Below, piece after piece: positions 41,032-50,295 of a DNA stretch of 52,243 nucleotides; positions within the stretch are counted from its first letter, which is position 1; each line of letters opens with the position of its first letter. The notes beneath the pieces were generated by a model. That model was not told where the DNA came from. It worked only from the letters and a program-made list of their open reading frames with translations, and did not search any database. Source of the DNA: Mycobacterium innocens (GTDB lineage Bacteria > Actinomycetota > Actinomycetes > Mycobacteriales > Mycobacteriaceae); the NCBI RefSeq assembly GCF_900566055.1, contig NZ_UPHQ01000171.1, forward strand, positions 1 to 52,243, in the 5' to 3' direction. A program made the translations under genes and the position numbers.

Positions 41032-42981
41032 TCAGGTGAGCAATGCGGGCAACGGCACATGCATCAATGCACACGCCGCACGCAGCATCTCGGCCTCTGC
41101 CGACGTCAGGGTGCCGTCGGCGGTCACCGCGACGGCCATCGCTTCCACGAGTGCCTGCTTGGCCTTCGGCGCCAGGCTGTCCAGTCCGGCCCAGCCTTGG
41201 TCGAGCGCCTGCTGCCAGGTCACTTGCCGCGGCGGTGATGCAGCGGCATCGGGGTACAGCCGGTGCAGCGCGCTGTCGTAGGCCCGCCGAGCCGACTCCT
41301 GGTCGCTGGCGCCGGCGACCGCGAGCGTCGCGAGCAGCGTCGTCACCGTCGGCCGCACCTGGTCGAGCGAGCCATCGCCGACCTTGCTTCGGCGGTGCGG
41401 ATTGGCCGCGTCCTGCAGGTAGCTCCAGACCAGCCGCGTCACGCAGTACTCGAACATCGACACCGAGCCGTCCGCGACGGCGAGTTCGTTGAGCACCCCC
41501 AATAGCGCTTCCCGGAAGGCGGGCGGATGGGCGGCGAGCTGCGGGATAGCCAGATCGACCAACGGTAGCCGTAGCTCGGCGGGCAACGCCGCCATCGTGT
41601 CCACCAGCGCGGCGGCTGCCTGCGCCTCCGGGTGCCCTAGCCGCTGCGCTACCGAGGCGAGCTGGCGAGCATGCAGCGGATCGCCGGGACGCGCCAGGAG
41701 CAACGCGATGATCGCGGCCGGGGCGGTGCTCGGCTGGGTGGCCAGCCGACGAGCGTCCGGTGGAATCGTGGCGTGCAGCGCCGCGCCGAGCAGCAGGTCG
41801 GCCTGGGTGAGCGTGCCGGCGCGATCGGCCACATGCTCGGGACTGATACCACGGCGACCCGCCCCGAGCGGCCCTGCCACCGTCGCGGCGGTCTGAACGG
41901 CCGCGCCGACGGCGGAGGCAGCGCCGGTCGGGCCGAATCCGGCCATCGAGTCCTCGGCGAGCCCGTCGGGTGATCGTTGTCCGTAGCGCTGTTTCAGCGC
42001 GGCCACCTCACGCGGGTCGAAGCTGGGGTCGAGCGCCTTGATCCGGTCCACCAGCGGCGGATGCGTCGCGTACCACGAGCGGAACGACCGCCGGCCCTCG
42101 CCGAACAACATGTGGCTGACTTCGGTCGCACTGCGGGTGTCGCGCAGCGCCGATCCGGACGCGATGCCCGCGATCTTCTTCAGCGCCCCGACGAGTCCGT
42201 CGGTCTGACGGGTGAATTGCACCGCGGACGCGTCGGCCAGCCATTCGCGCTGGCGTGACACCGCCGCCTTGATGATGTTGGCGAAGAACACCCCGACGAA
42301 GCCGAGCACCATCATCGCTAGCGCGATCATCCAGATCGGCGCGCCGTTCTTGGAACCGCCGCCGCGGCCGCCGCCAAACTGCAGGACCCGCAAACCAGTC
42401 AGGCCGATCAGCAGGATCCCGTTCAACAGTCCAATCAGCCTGATGTTCAACCGCATGTCGCCGTTGAGGATGTGGCTGAACTCGTGGGCGATCACACCTT
42501 GCAGCTCGTCGCGATTGAGCTGGGACAGCGCACCGCTGGTGACTGTGATCGCCGCGTCGGCCGGGGTGAAACCGGCAGCGAACGCGTTGATGCCGGGCTC
42601 CTCCGCCAGGACGAACAGGCGCGGAGCCGGCACCCCGGATGCCAGTGACATTTCCTCGACGACGTTGACGAGTCGGCGCAACTGCGGGTCGGAGCTCGTC
42701 GGGTCGATTTGGACGGCCCCGACCGACGCGGCAACGGCCGCCCCACCCTGGCGCAGCGCGACCGTCTTGGTAATTATGCCGCCGGCGATGATCACCAACG
42801 TCACCGCCGTGACCGCGACGACGACGCCGAGGACCGCCGAGGAATCGGCCCTGCGATACGTCATCGCGACCGCGGCGGCGGCATCGATGAAGGCGACCAT
42901 CGCCACCACGGCGACGATGAACAGGAACACCAGTTTGAGCGTGCTACTCCGGGCCGCGCGCTGGTGGTCGAAGAAGTTCAC
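41032..42981 (-). CDS. M48-family membrane metallopeptidase with C-terminal helical domain
   Basis: A 649-residue protein. It has two N-terminal membrane segments (about 15-40 and 50-72), the zinc motif HEFSH at 166-170 with the third ligand in REWLAD (E246), and two more membrane segments (183-200, 215-237). This is the HtpX-like M48 plan. The extra 330 residues at the C terminus are Ala-rich and helical and end with a TerB-like segment (AVAVTADGTLTSAEAEMLRAACALM). It would degrade damaged membrane proteins. It lies 13 bases downstream of a LemA gene in the same direction; LemA-M48 pairs are common in bacteria. The start is GTG at 42981. Confidence 0.88.
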   Translation of the reverse strand: MNFFDHQRAARSSTLKLVFLFIVAVVAMVAFIDAAAAVAMTYRRADSSAVLGVVVAVTAVTLVIIAGGIITKTVALRQGGAAVAASVGAVQIDPTSSDPQLRRLVNVVEEMSLASGVPAPRLFVLAEEPGINAFAAGFTPADAAITVTSGALSQLNRDELQGVIAHEFSHILNGDMRLNIRLIGLLNGILLIGLTGLRVLQFGGGRGGGSKNGAPIWMIALAMMVLGFVGVFFANIIKAAVSRQREWLADASAVQFTRQTDGLVGALKKIAGIASGSALRDTRSATEVSHMLFGEGRRSFRSWYATHPPLVDRIKALDPSFDPREVAALKQRYGQRSPDGLAEDSMAGFGPTGAASAVGAAVQTAATVAGPLGAGRRGISPEHVADRAGTLTQADLLLGAALHATIPPDARRLATQPSTAPAAIIALLLARPGDPLHARQLASVAQRLGHPEAQAAAALVDTMAALPAELRLPLVDLAIPQLAAHPPAFREALLGVLNELAVADGSVSMFEYCVTRLVWSYLQDAANPHRRSKVGDGSLDQVRPTVTTLLATLAVAGASDQESARRAYDSALHRLYPDAAASPPRQVTWQQALDQGWAGLDSLAPKAKQALVEAMAVAVTADGTLTSAEAEMLRAACALMHVPLPALLT

Positions 42982-42994
42982 GCCGATCGATGCG

Positions 42995-43600
42995 TCAGAA
43001 CTGGACCCGCGGCGCTTCCCGCATCTCCGGGCGATCCGGCGGAAGCTCGAGCAGCGCAGCCGCGGTGAAGCCGAACATGCCCGCGTAGATGTTGCCCGGG
43101 AACGTTTCGCGGCGGTTGTTGTAGCTCATGACCGCGTCGTTGTAGGCCTGCCGGGAGAACGCAACCTTGTTCTCGGTCGAGGTCAACTCCTCCGAAAGTT
43201 GCATCATGGTCTGGTTGGCCTTGAGGTCGGGGTAGCTCTCGGCAACCGCGATAAGCCGGCCCAACGCGCCGTCCAGCCGCTGCTGCCCGGCTGAGAGTTG
43301 TTGCATCGCAGCGGGATCCCCCGGGTTCGCCTGCGCGGCGGATAGGCCCGCCATTGCCATGTTGCGGGCATTCACCACGGCCTCCAGCGTTTGGCGCTCG
43401 TGGGCCATGTACGCCCTGGCCGTCTCGACCAGGTTGGGGATGAGGTCGAAGCGGCGGCGCATCTGGACGTCGATCTGCGCGAACGCATTCTTGTAGGCGT
43501 TGCGGGCCCGAACAAGACCGTTGTAGCCGGCGATCACCATGACCAGCAGCACAATGACGACTGCCACGATTGCCACGAGGACGCCGATGACGAGTCCCAT
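42995..43600 (-). CDS. LemA family protein
   Basis: A 201-residue protein with one N-terminal membrane helix (residues 4-25, VIGVLVAIVAVVIVLLVMVIAG). The family core is YNGLVRARNAYKNAFAQIDVQMRRRFDLIPNLVETARAYMAHE, followed by LIAVAESYPDLKANQTMMQLSEELTSTENKVAFSRQAYND. The helical domain would face outward. It is the first gene of a lemA-M48 pair and is probably a partner of the metallopeptidase downstream. ATG at 43600 follows GAGAGGGACACC. Confidence 0.92.
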   Translation of the reverse strand: MGLVIGVLVAIVAVVIVLLVMVIAGYNGLVRARNAYKNAFAQIDVQMRRRFDLIPNLVETARAYMAHERQTLEAVVNARNMAMAGLSAAQANPGDPAAMQQLSAGQQRLDGALGRLIAVAESYPDLKANQTMMQLSEELTSTENKVAFSRQAYNDAVMSYNNRRETFPGNIYAGMFGFTAAALLELPPDRPEMREAPRVQF

Positions 43601-43766
43601 GAGGTGTCCCTCTCTGTCGGAATTTGCCGCATGGCGCGGCCACGCCGGATATTAGCGGGGCACCGGGGCCGACGGGGGCGATTCCTGCGTTCCCAGGTGG
43701 CGCCGCGGCACCCCCGTCACGGTGTGAACGCCCTGCCGCGCCACATTGCGTCGACATCGACACGCG

Positions 43767-44243
43767 TTAGTAGGCAGCCTCGGCCCAGGTGCCTTGTGGA
43801 TAGGGCGGAACGGTGCCGGCGAACACTCCGTCGGTGACGCTGCACAAGGTGTCGGAAATAGTTCCGGCGTTCGCCAATGTCGTTGTCGCGGAGCCGGATA
43901 CGACGCGCACGACCACCGCCTGCCAGAAGTAGGTGAGGCCGCCGTGTTCGTACCAGGCAAACCAGTCGGTGCCACGATTGCCGGCACGAATCAGTCGCCG
44001 AAACGGCAATGACGGATCGGTGACCGCGTCCGTGTTGTTGAAGGGCGCACCGACGTCCGCGATCGGTGGCAGGAGTTTGAGCAGCTCCGGCGGCAGCCGC
44101 GACACACTGGACACCTCCTGGACCGGTGCGGCAAGCGCGCACTGCGTGTTGGGCACCGCTGCGGCCGGGCCCGCCGTCGCGACCGCTGCCGCGACAGCTG
44201 CCGCAAGCCACATCGTCACGTTATTGCGAAACCGCCGCGCCAC
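43767..44243 (-). CDS. Secreted protein of unknown function
   Basis: A 158-residue precursor with a signal peptide (MARRFRNNVTMWLAAAVAAAVATAGPAAA, cleavage likely after AAA). The mature part has two cysteines (QCALAAP and TLCSVTDG), which could form a disulfide, and aromatic stretches such as TDWFAWYEHGGLTYFWQAVV. I do not recognise a domain. It starts at a GTG. It stands alone between lemA (166-base gap) and the broken tetR gene, all in the same direction. Confidence 0.65.
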   Translation of the reverse strand: MARRFRNNVTMWLAAAVAAAVATAGPAAAVPNTQCALAAPVQEVSSVSRLPPELLKLLPPIADVGAPFNNTDAVTDPSLPFRRLIRAGNRGTDWFAWYEHGGLTYFWQAVVVRVVSGSATTTLANAGTISDTLCSVTDGVFAGTVPPYPQGTWAEAAY

Positions 44244-44323
44244 CGATCTGGTTCACCTACTTTCGCCAATGTCACCAAGGTATCGGCTGGTGCGCCCGGA
44301 CCAATCCAGCAAACCGGCCGTGT

Positions 44324-44913
44324 TCAGCTGAGCGCAATGCGGTCAAGTACGGCGACGACAGCGGCCAGGACGTCGGCTTCGAAGTCCGCAGAAATCGGTG
44401 CTCCATTGAGCAAGCGTCGGCGAATTGCGCCGCCGGCGATATCGATGACGGCCAGTGACAGCAGTTCGCGGCCCGTTCGCCCCCGCCGGTGCGCTCGGCA
44501 AGTCTGCGCAGGGCATCGCGAATGGCGGCGTTGCCGCCGGCAAGACGCCATGCCGCCGGGGCATTGGGATCGGTAAGCACATCTGCGGGGCGAAACGCGG
44601 CGAGCAGTCGCGCATCTTCGGGCTGGGTGCGGGCAAACTCCATGATCCACCGCGCGGCACCAAGCGCGGCGTCATTGAGATCGTCTCGGCGCAACTGGTC
44701 CAGGAACGGTTCCTGGAAGCGCTCGAGTGCCCGTTGCCATGCAGCGGTCAGAATCTTGTCGCGGGAGCCGAAGCGGTTGTAGAGCGAACCCACCGAAGCG
44801 CCGCTCAGCGCGGCGATCGCATCGACAGTGACGGTGCGTGCCCCGCGCTCCAACGCGATGGAGCGTGCGGCGTCGAGCATCGCTTCGGTGTCGTGTCGTC
44901 GCGGCCTGCCCAC
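44324..44913 (-). pseudogene. TetR-family regulator, frameshifted in a G5 run
   Basis: The first part is a normal TetR N terminus (DAARSIALERGARTVTVDAIAALSGASVGSLYNRFGSRDKIL). The frame changes at a run of five identical bases (44480-44484, CCCCC on the plus strand). Before it the frame reads LRRLAERTGG; after it the next frame continues GRELLSLAVIDIAGGAIRRRLLNGAPISADFEADVLAAVVAVLD, the expected end. One inserted or lost base in the homopolymer explains the break. It could be a true mutation, a switchable tract or a sequencing error. The DNA-binding domain is unaffected. sseB lies divergent at 45036. Confidence 0.7.
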
Positions 44914-45035
44914 CCAACCCAGTGTGCTTGACCGGACTTCGCCGTGCCGATACCGCGGCCTGAACCGTCCGGCCGGGCACTAGGCTCGTTGTCGCCTTCG
45001 ACGGCACCCCTTCCGCGGACAACGAGGTGAACCGG

Positions 45036-45890
45036 GTGAACGCTAGAGACCAGGTGCTGATCACTGTCGCCGAGCTGACCAGCCGGATACGGTCCGCCGA
45101 GCCGGTCACCTTACTCGACGTGCGGTGGCGACTCGACGAACCGGACGGGCATTCGGCCTATCTGCGGGGCCATCTACCCGGGGCGGTCTACGTCTCGCTG
45201 GAAGACGAACTCAGCGACCACACCGTCGTCGGCCGCGGCCGTCACCCGCTACCCTCGGGGCGCAGTCTTCAGGCGGCCGCGCGCCGCTGGGGAACTCAGC
45301 AGAACAGTCTGGTCGTGGCGTACGACGACTGGAACCGGGCCGGTTCGGCGCGAGCGTGGTGGGTGCTCACCGCGGCCGGGGTCGACAACGTCCGCATCCT
45401 CGACGGCGGCCTGGCCGCGTGGCGGTCGGCTGAAGAACCGTTGGAGACCGGACCGGTGGCGCCACCCGCCGGGAATCTGCTTGTGCGCCATGATGATCTG
45501 GCTGCCGGGCACCGGCCTACCTTGACTGCGCAGCAATCCGGGTCAGGCGCGGTGCCGCTGCTGGACGCACGGGCGCCAGAGCGCTTTCGCGGCGATGTGG
45601 AGCCGGTCGACCCGGTTGCCGGTCACATTCCCGGTGCGATAAATCTTCCCAGTGCTGCCGTACTGGCTTGCGACGGAACGTTTCTCGACGAGGACACGCT
45701 TACCCGGCTGTTGTCCGGCCGCGGCATCGATCGCGACGGCCCGGTGGGCGCCTACTGCGGATCGGGTATCACCGCTGCCGTCATCGTCGCCGCGCTGGCC
45801 GCGGTGGGTCGTGAGGCGGCGCTGTATCCCGGATCGTGGTCCGAGTGGAGTTCGGATCCGTCCCGCCCGGTCGCTCGCGGCGTCGAATAG
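45036..45890 (+). CDS. sseB: Thiosulfate sulfurtransferase SseB (rhodanese)
   Basis: A 284-residue tandem rhodanese; length and sequence fit M. tuberculosis SseB (Rv2291). The N-terminal domain (VTLLDVRWRLDEPDGHSAYLRGHLPGAV) has Asp in the catalytic position (YDDWN) and is inactive. The C-terminal domain carries the active C241 in YCGSGIT, the CxxGxT-type loop. It would transfer sulfane sulfur from thiosulfate or mercaptopyruvate to an acceptor. GTG at 45036 is chosen from GAGGTGAACCGG before it and from the orthologue's start; GTG at 45027 is an alternative. Confidence 0.93.
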   Translation: MNARDQVLITVAELTSRIRSAEPVTLLDVRWRLDEPDGHSAYLRGHLPGAVYVSLEDELSDHTVVGRGRHPLPSGRSLQAAARRWGTQQNSLVVAYDDWNRAGSARAWWVLTAAGVDNVRILDGGLAAWRSAEEPLETGPVAPPAGNLLVRHDDLAAGHRPTLTAQQSGSGAVPLLDARAPERFRGDVEPVDPVAGHIPGAINLPSAAVLACDGTFLDEDTLTRLLSGRGIDRDGPVGAYCGSGITAAVIVAALAAVGREAALYPGSWSEWSSDPSRPVARGVE

Positions 45891-45899
45891 CCGGGCGCG

Positions 45900-46320
45900 C
45901 TACGCGGCGGCCCAGTTCTGCAGAAACGCCTGGGCAACCAGTGCGGCGTTCTCGGCCGCGATCTGCTTGTAGAGAAGGAACTGGAACGGAAAGCCGGGCA
46001 GATTCAGCGGGTCACCGGGGCCGTCGGACATGCCGCGGATGCCCAGAAACGGTATGCCACGCGCATTGACGACCGCTTGCGCCGCGGCGGTCTACTGGTC
46101 CACCGCGTCGAAGGCCGGGTTCTGCACCGGTACCTTCAGGTTGCTCAGCAAGCCGTGGGCCAGGAACGGCAACAGCGCGTGCAGAAAGTTACCGGTGTAG
46201 AGAAGTGAGCGGTCCGGCGCCGAGCAGGGCTGGCAACCAAAGACGGCGCCGCCGTTGGGGATACAGGGAAAGGCCTGGCCGTTGTTGTTGTCGCGGCTGC
46301 CAGGACACGCTGTCTCATGG
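45900..46320 (-). pseudogene. Secreted nucleoside-phosphorylase-like protein (Rv2293c-like), 5'-truncated with nonsense codon
   Basis: Read on the minus strand, the sequence SLLYTGNFLHALLPFLAHGLLSNLKVPVQNPAFDAVDQ is followed by a TAG (46092-46094) and then, in the same frame, by [51 protein letters not shown] to the natural stop at 45900-45902. The second part matches the C terminus of mycobacterial purine-phosphorylase-fold secreted proteins. The N-terminal half is missing. The gene next to sseB in M. tuberculosis includes a protein of this kind (Rv2293c), so this is a decayed syntenic copy. Confidence 0.7.
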
Positions 46321-46446
46321 GTGGTGTGGCTTAGATTTTGGCGCGACACGGCGTAACGGTGGACATTCGTCATCGATGTTTTTCGCCAACGATTTCGTGT
46401 CGTTATTCCGCGGCGCAAAGTCTGGCCGTTCGGCCTGGCTTTCGCC

Positions 46447-46501
46447 GAGATCAACGGCAGCGCGATGTCCACTCGAAGTTTTCCGCGCTGGCGTCGATCT
46501 C
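46447..46501. repeat. Palindromic repeat family B, copy 2
   Basis: Arms GAGATCAACGGCAGCGCG (46447-46464) and CGCGCTGGCGTCGATCTC (46484-46501) pair at 16 of 18 positions. The loop (ATGTCCACTCGAAGTTTTC) resembles that of copy 1 at 34034-34053 (ACGTCCAAGTCGAATTTTTC). It lies 33 bases beyond the stop of the lipoprotein gene at 46535-47101. The stretch from 46321 to 46446 holds nothing recognisable. Confidence 0.7.
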
Positions 46502-46534
46502 GCTGCCGCCGGGTGAGCGAACGGGCCGGCGGCG

Positions 46535-47101
46535 TTACAACCGCTCGACGACCAGCTGCGCGAACGCGTGGTTGGTCGAGATCTGTCCATCGGGCATTTT
46601 GATGTTCGGATCGTAGAGCTGCAGGCTTATCCCGTCGACCTTGTCGCCGTTCTGATGGCCGACGAAGTAATTCGTCGTCTTGCGTATCGTGAGCACGCCG
46701 TTGATGATGCTCTGTTGCGAATAACGGGGATCTTGAAGCGAACCCAGGATCTCCATCTTCTTCTGGTCGACATTCCAGAAGAACGCATAGCCCGGAGCCG
46801 AATAGACAGCCGCCTGCTGCTCCGGCGTCAGCTTGAAACCGAACGAGGTCAGCGACCAGCCATCGATGCGATACGTGCCCGGCTGAAGTGTCAGGTATCC
46901 GTTCGACTTGTCATACTTGATGTAGCCGTGCGCGTCCAAGTTCACGTCGTTGAAGACACGAACATTGACGCCGGGCTTCATCGGGACGTTGGCCAAGCCG
47001 CGTTCGGTGAACGCTCCCCACAGGCGCGGGTGAGATGTTCCGCCGCAGGCCGTTACGGCCAGCGCCACAGTGACGGCGAGTAACAACAACCTGTGTCTCA
47101 A
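46535..47101 (-). CDS. Lipoprotein of unknown function
   Basis: A 188-residue precursor with a clear lipobox (LAVTACGG, Cys at residue 19). The mature protein is rich in beta-prone and aromatic residues (GYLTLQPGTYRIDGWSLTSFG, SAPGYAFFWNVDQKKMEILGS, VDGISLQLYDPNIKMPDGQI). No family is recognised. The start is probably TTG at 47101, preceded by GGGAGG. The gene upstream in the same direction ends 23 bases away, so they probably form one unit. A family B palindrome follows its stop and may terminate it. Confidence 0.7.
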   Translation of the reverse strand: MRHRLLLLAVTVALAVTACGGTSHPRLWGAFTERGLANVPMKPGVNVRVFNDVNLDAHGYIKYDKSNGYLTLQPGTYRIDGWSLTSFGFKLTPEQQAAVYSAPGYAFFWNVDQKKMEILGSLQDPRYSQQSIINGVLTIRKTTNYFVGHQNGDKVDGISLQLYDPNIKMPDGQISTNHAFAQLVVERL

Positions 47102-47124
47102 CGTGCCTCCCGGGTGGATTCGTT

Positions 47125-47532
47125 TCAGAGCAGCGGCCGGCCTTCAATTGCCGCTGACACTCTTTCCGCCATCCAATAGGCAATGGCCATGGGTCGCTCT
47201 CCGTTCGGAAAACCGATGCCTTCGTAGACCACTTCGCCGACCGCCGCCGGCAGGCTGACATTCTGCGAGCGGTGCCGCCAGGTCAACCGAAAGGACGCTC
47301 CGGACCGCTGGATCCGCAAGTCGAGATCCCCGGTCAATTCGCCTGCGGCGTAAAAGTATTGCCCACGGTAATCGCCGGGGAAGCCATTGGACGTATCGCC
47401 CCTGGCCCGTCCCGAACCGATCCCGCCGTTCGACCGAACCGAACCAGATGAGACATACCGCGCATTGATGACGCCGGCTTCCTCGGAGCTGATCTGATAT
47501 TCGCCAACACCGATTACCCGGGAAGTGATCAT
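47125..47532 (-). CDS. Conserved-looking small protein of unknown function
   Basis: A 135-residue protein without signal peptide or membrane segment, MITSRVIGVGEYQISSEEAG to IAYWMAERVSAAIEGRPLL. It has a glycine-rich middle (SVRSNGGIGSGRARGDTSNGFPGDYRG) and a beta-strand pattern (GDLDLRIQRSGASFRLTWRHR). I do not recognise the family. It is the first gene of a two-gene unit with the lipoprotein at 46535-47101 and is divergent from the M23-like lipoprotein; the 99-base gap should hold both promoters. The ribosome binding site is weak. Confidence 0.55.
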   Translation of the reverse strand: MITSRVIGVGEYQISSEEAGVINARYVSSGSVRSNGGIGSGRARGDTSNGFPGDYRGQYFYAAGELTGDLDLRIQRSGASFRLTWRHRSQNVSLPAAVGEVVYEGIGFPNGERPMAIAYWMAERVSAAIEGRPLL

Positions 47533-47631
47533 GCCCAGCAGGGTAAGCCCCGGCGTGCATGTCTTCAGCAGGAATAGCAGAGCCGAAGACTAAGCTCACG
47601 GGACCCGGCCCCGACCAAGGAGGCGCATCCG

Positions 47632-48954
47632 ATGGCACCTTTCCCCGCACGCCGTCCACTCTGGAAACCGTTGGCCACCTTCTGGTTGATCCTGTTCGTC
47701 GCCGCGTGCTCGTCGAGTAACCAAACCGGCGCCGCAGGCTCGTCGACTACCCCGGCCAGAACCAGCCCGCTTGCGGGCGTGACGGTGCCCGACGCCTTCA
47801 CCCCGCTGACCGTTGCGCCGATCAGCCGCCCGACATTTCCCTTCCCCGGCAGTGACGGCAAGTATCACTTGGCCTTCGACGTGCAGATCACCAACGCCAC
47901 CGGGGGGCCGGCCAGCCTCACTGCCGTCGACGTGGTCGATGCGCAGGATCCCAACAAGGTGCTCGCCACGTTCGCCGGCCCGCAGTTGGTCGACCCTGCC
48001 TGTAACTATGGAAACTGCAACCGATTACGGCAGCTCACCCAACAGCCCTCCCCCGACTTCAGCATCGCACCCCAGACATCGCGGACGCTGTTGCTGGACT
48101 TCACGCTTGACACGTTGACGCAATTCCCGAAGGCGGTCATGCTGCGTCTGCATGGCACCGGGGTGACCAACCCGGCGGTGAGTAACGAACCCGGCCCGCT
48201 GGACACCCTGGGTGCTCCGTTCGATATCTCGGCCGGCACGCCGCGGGTGATCAGCCCGCCACTGCGGGGCAACAATTGGGTCGCCTTGAACGGGTGCTGT
48301 GATCCGGGCTGGGCGCACCGCGACGCCATTATGCCGGTCAACATGAAGCTGAACAACAGCCAGCGTTTTGCGATCGACTGGATGCACATGGACGACCAGG
48401 GCAATTTCTACACTGGAGACCAAACCCGCAACGAGAGTTACGTCTCTTACGGAGTTCCCGTCTACGCGGTGGCCGACGGCACCGTGGCCTCCACACTCGA
48501 CACTGTCGAGGCCAACGTACCGGGCATCCTGCCGGCCTCCGATCCTGCCCTGGCCGCCAAGATGACAATCAACACCATCGACGGCAACCACGTCGTGATG
48601 GACCTCGGTGACGGCGTGTACGCGCTCTACGCGCACCTCATCAAGGGCTCGCTGCTGGTCAAACCCGGTGACAAGGTCAAGAAGGGCCAACAGATCGGCA
48701 AACTGGGCAACACCGGCAACTCCAACGCCCCGCACCTGCACTTCCAGCTGATGAGCGGTCCGTCGCTGCTGGAAGCCGACGCCGTGCCCTATGTGCTGGA
48801 CAACTTCAGTTACCAAGGCCAGGTGAGCACCACCTCGGTGTGGAACGCCGACAACTACCTCAGCGGCTCGTTCTTCGGGCCAGAGCGACTGCAGGCACCC
48901 GAACGTCGCTCCAACCAGCTGCCGCTATTGCTGGCGATTGCGACTTTTGCATAA
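47632..48954 (+). CDS. M23-like peptidase-domain lipoprotein
   Basis: A 440-residue precursor with lipobox FVAACSSS (Cys near residue 26) and a Ser/Thr-rich linker, a beta-sandwich-like region (60-200), and a C-terminal LytM/M23 domain. The second M23 motif is APHLHFQLM (HxH), with VYALYAHLIKGSLLVKPGDKVKKGQQIGKLGNTGNS before it. The first zinc motif HxxxD appears as RFAIDW, with Arg where His is expected, so catalysis is doubtful and the protein may be a regulator or carbohydrate binder. It would sit on the outer membrane face and touch peptidoglycan. ATG at 47632 follows AAGGAGG. Confidence 0.82.
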   Translation: MAPFPARRPLWKPLATFWLILFVAACSSSNQTGAAGSSTTPARTSPLAGVTVPDAFTPLTVAPISRPTFPFPGSDGKYHLAFDVQITNATGGPASLTAVDVVDAQDPNKVLATFAGPQLVDPACNYGNCNRLRQLTQQPSPDFSIAPQTSRTLLLDFTLDTLTQFPKAVMLRLHGTGVTNPAVSNEPGPLDTLGAPFDISAGTPRVISPPLRGNNWVALNGCCDPGWAHRDAIMPVNMKLNNSQRFAIDWMHMDDQGNFYTGDQTRNESYVSYGVPVYAVADGTVASTLDTVEANVPGILPASDPALAAKMTINTIDGNHVVMDLGDGVYALYAHLIKGSLLVKPGDKVKKGQQIGKLGNTGNSNAPHLHFQLMSGPSLLEADAVPYVLDNFSYQGQVSTTSVWNADNYLSGSFFGPERLQAPERRSNQLPLLLAIATFA

Positions 48955-48996
48955 GACCGGCCTAAGACCGGTCAAGACCGCCGAAAGGACCTCATC

Positions 48997-49983
48997 TTGG
49001 ACATCTTCACCGAATGGCACAGCGGCGGAACGCAATTGCGTTGGCGGTCGACCACCGCAGCCAACGACGGAGCCGAAGTGTCGGTGTTCAGCCGCCGCTG
49101 CGGCACGCCTGGGGCGCCGGCGCTGGTGCTGGTCCACGGCTTCCCGACGTCCAGCGTCGACTACTTCGGGTTGGCGGGTGAGCTGGGCTCGGAGTTCGAC
49201 ATCTTCGTGCTCGACTTCCCGGGCTACGGCCTGTCCGACAAACCGTCGGCGCCCTACGTCTACTCGTTGTACGACGACGCCCGGCTGCTCGTTCACGCCA
49301 TCACGCGGGTGTGGCAGCTGACCGAGTTCCGGATGCTCACCCACGACCGCGGCAGCAGCGTGGGCATGATCGCGCTGGGCATGCTGGCCGGCGAAGACCC
49401 AGCCGCGCTGCCGCTCGACGTGATCATCACCAACGCCAACATCTACCTACCGCTGTCGAACCTCACCGCGTTCCAGACGGCGCTGCTCGACGCCGCGACC
49501 GGGCGGACCACCGCCGCGGCGACGACGCCCGAGCTGCTGGCGGCCGGGCTGGGAGCCAGCACCTTCATCCCGCGCCGGACGCTGGACGACCCGGAGATCG
49601 CCGCGCTGGCGAAGTGCTTTGCCCACAACGACGGGATCTCGGTGCTGCCCGACACCATTCAGTATCTGCATGAGCGGGCTGCCGACGAAACCCGTTGGCT
49701 CGAAGAGCTTTCCACCATGTCCCTCAACACCACGCTGGTCTGGGGACTGCACGACAGTGTGGCGCCGCTGCGCGTCGCCAACCATGTCTGGCAGGCGTAT
49801 CTGAAAAACCAGCCCGGGCGCAGCCGCTACTGGGTGGTGCCCGGCGCCGATCACTATCTGCAATGTGACGCGCCCGCGGAGTTGGCCGAGATCGTGCGCG
49901 TCACCGCCGGCGGGGAGGACATCGGGCTGCAGACGCTGGGGAACCGTCCCGATGGCGCGGTTTTGGTGGACCGGAGCGACTAG
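48997..49983 (+). CDS. Alpha/beta hydrolase, haloalkane dehalogenase/epoxide hydrolase-like
   Basis: A 328-residue product with HGFPTSS (oxyanion region), DFPGYGLSDKP, the nucleophile elbow THDRGSS with D117 as nucleophile, LVWGLHDSVAP and the base in VPGADHYLQCDAP. An aspartate nucleophile is typical of haloalkane dehalogenases, epoxide hydrolases and fluoroacetate dehalogenases. The substrate is unknown. The start is TTG at 48997, preceded by GAAAGGACC. It follows the M23-like lipoprotein by 42 bases in the same direction and may share its transcript. Confidence 0.82.
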   Translation: MDIFTEWHSGGTQLRWRSTTAANDGAEVSVFSRRCGTPGAPALVLVHGFPTSSVDYFGLAGELGSEFDIFVLDFPGYGLSDKPSAPYVYSLYDDARLLVHAITRVWQLTEFRMLTHDRGSSVGMIALGMLAGEDPAALPLDVIITNANIYLPLSNLTAFQTALLDAATGRTTAAATTPELLAAGLGASTFIPRRTLDDPEIAALAKCFAHNDGISVLPDTIQYLHERAADETRWLEELSTMSLNTTLVWGLHDSVAPLRVANHVWQAYLKNQPGRSRYWVVPGADHYLQCDAPAELAEIVRVTAGGEDIGLQTLGNRPDGAVLVDRSD

Positions 49984-50295
49984 GGGTCTTAGGCGCCATG
50001 GCTGACACGGCGGCGAGTTCGTCGGGACGGGTCAGCAGTGCCGAGGCGACGCTCGCAGACGAGCGCGAGGTGGTTTCGGCCGTCACACCTACACGGCATA
50101 ACCTAACCTTTGTTCACCTACTCGGAGGGCGAAGCGTGGCATTCAGCTGTTGGAGCTTGACCGATCGACCGGGCACTGTTAACTTGCGGATCAAATATTC
50201 GGTATTGTTCGTCTGCGCGACGAAGGGCCAACGATGGCCAACCTGGTATCCGAACTGCACGTCAGGCACTCGACGTGGGTTGGCTGGGCTAGTCG
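49984..50295. other. Gene-free stretch
   Basis: Frames on both strands lack recognisable domains. It probably contains the eroded 5' part of the pseudogene that follows, since a full relative would need about 500 more bases upstream of 50296. Confidence 0.35.

Noticed and set aside
42212..43294. 360-codon plus-strand frame over the M48/LemA genes
   Set aside because: Antisense of two well-recognised genes; it has no domain of its own.
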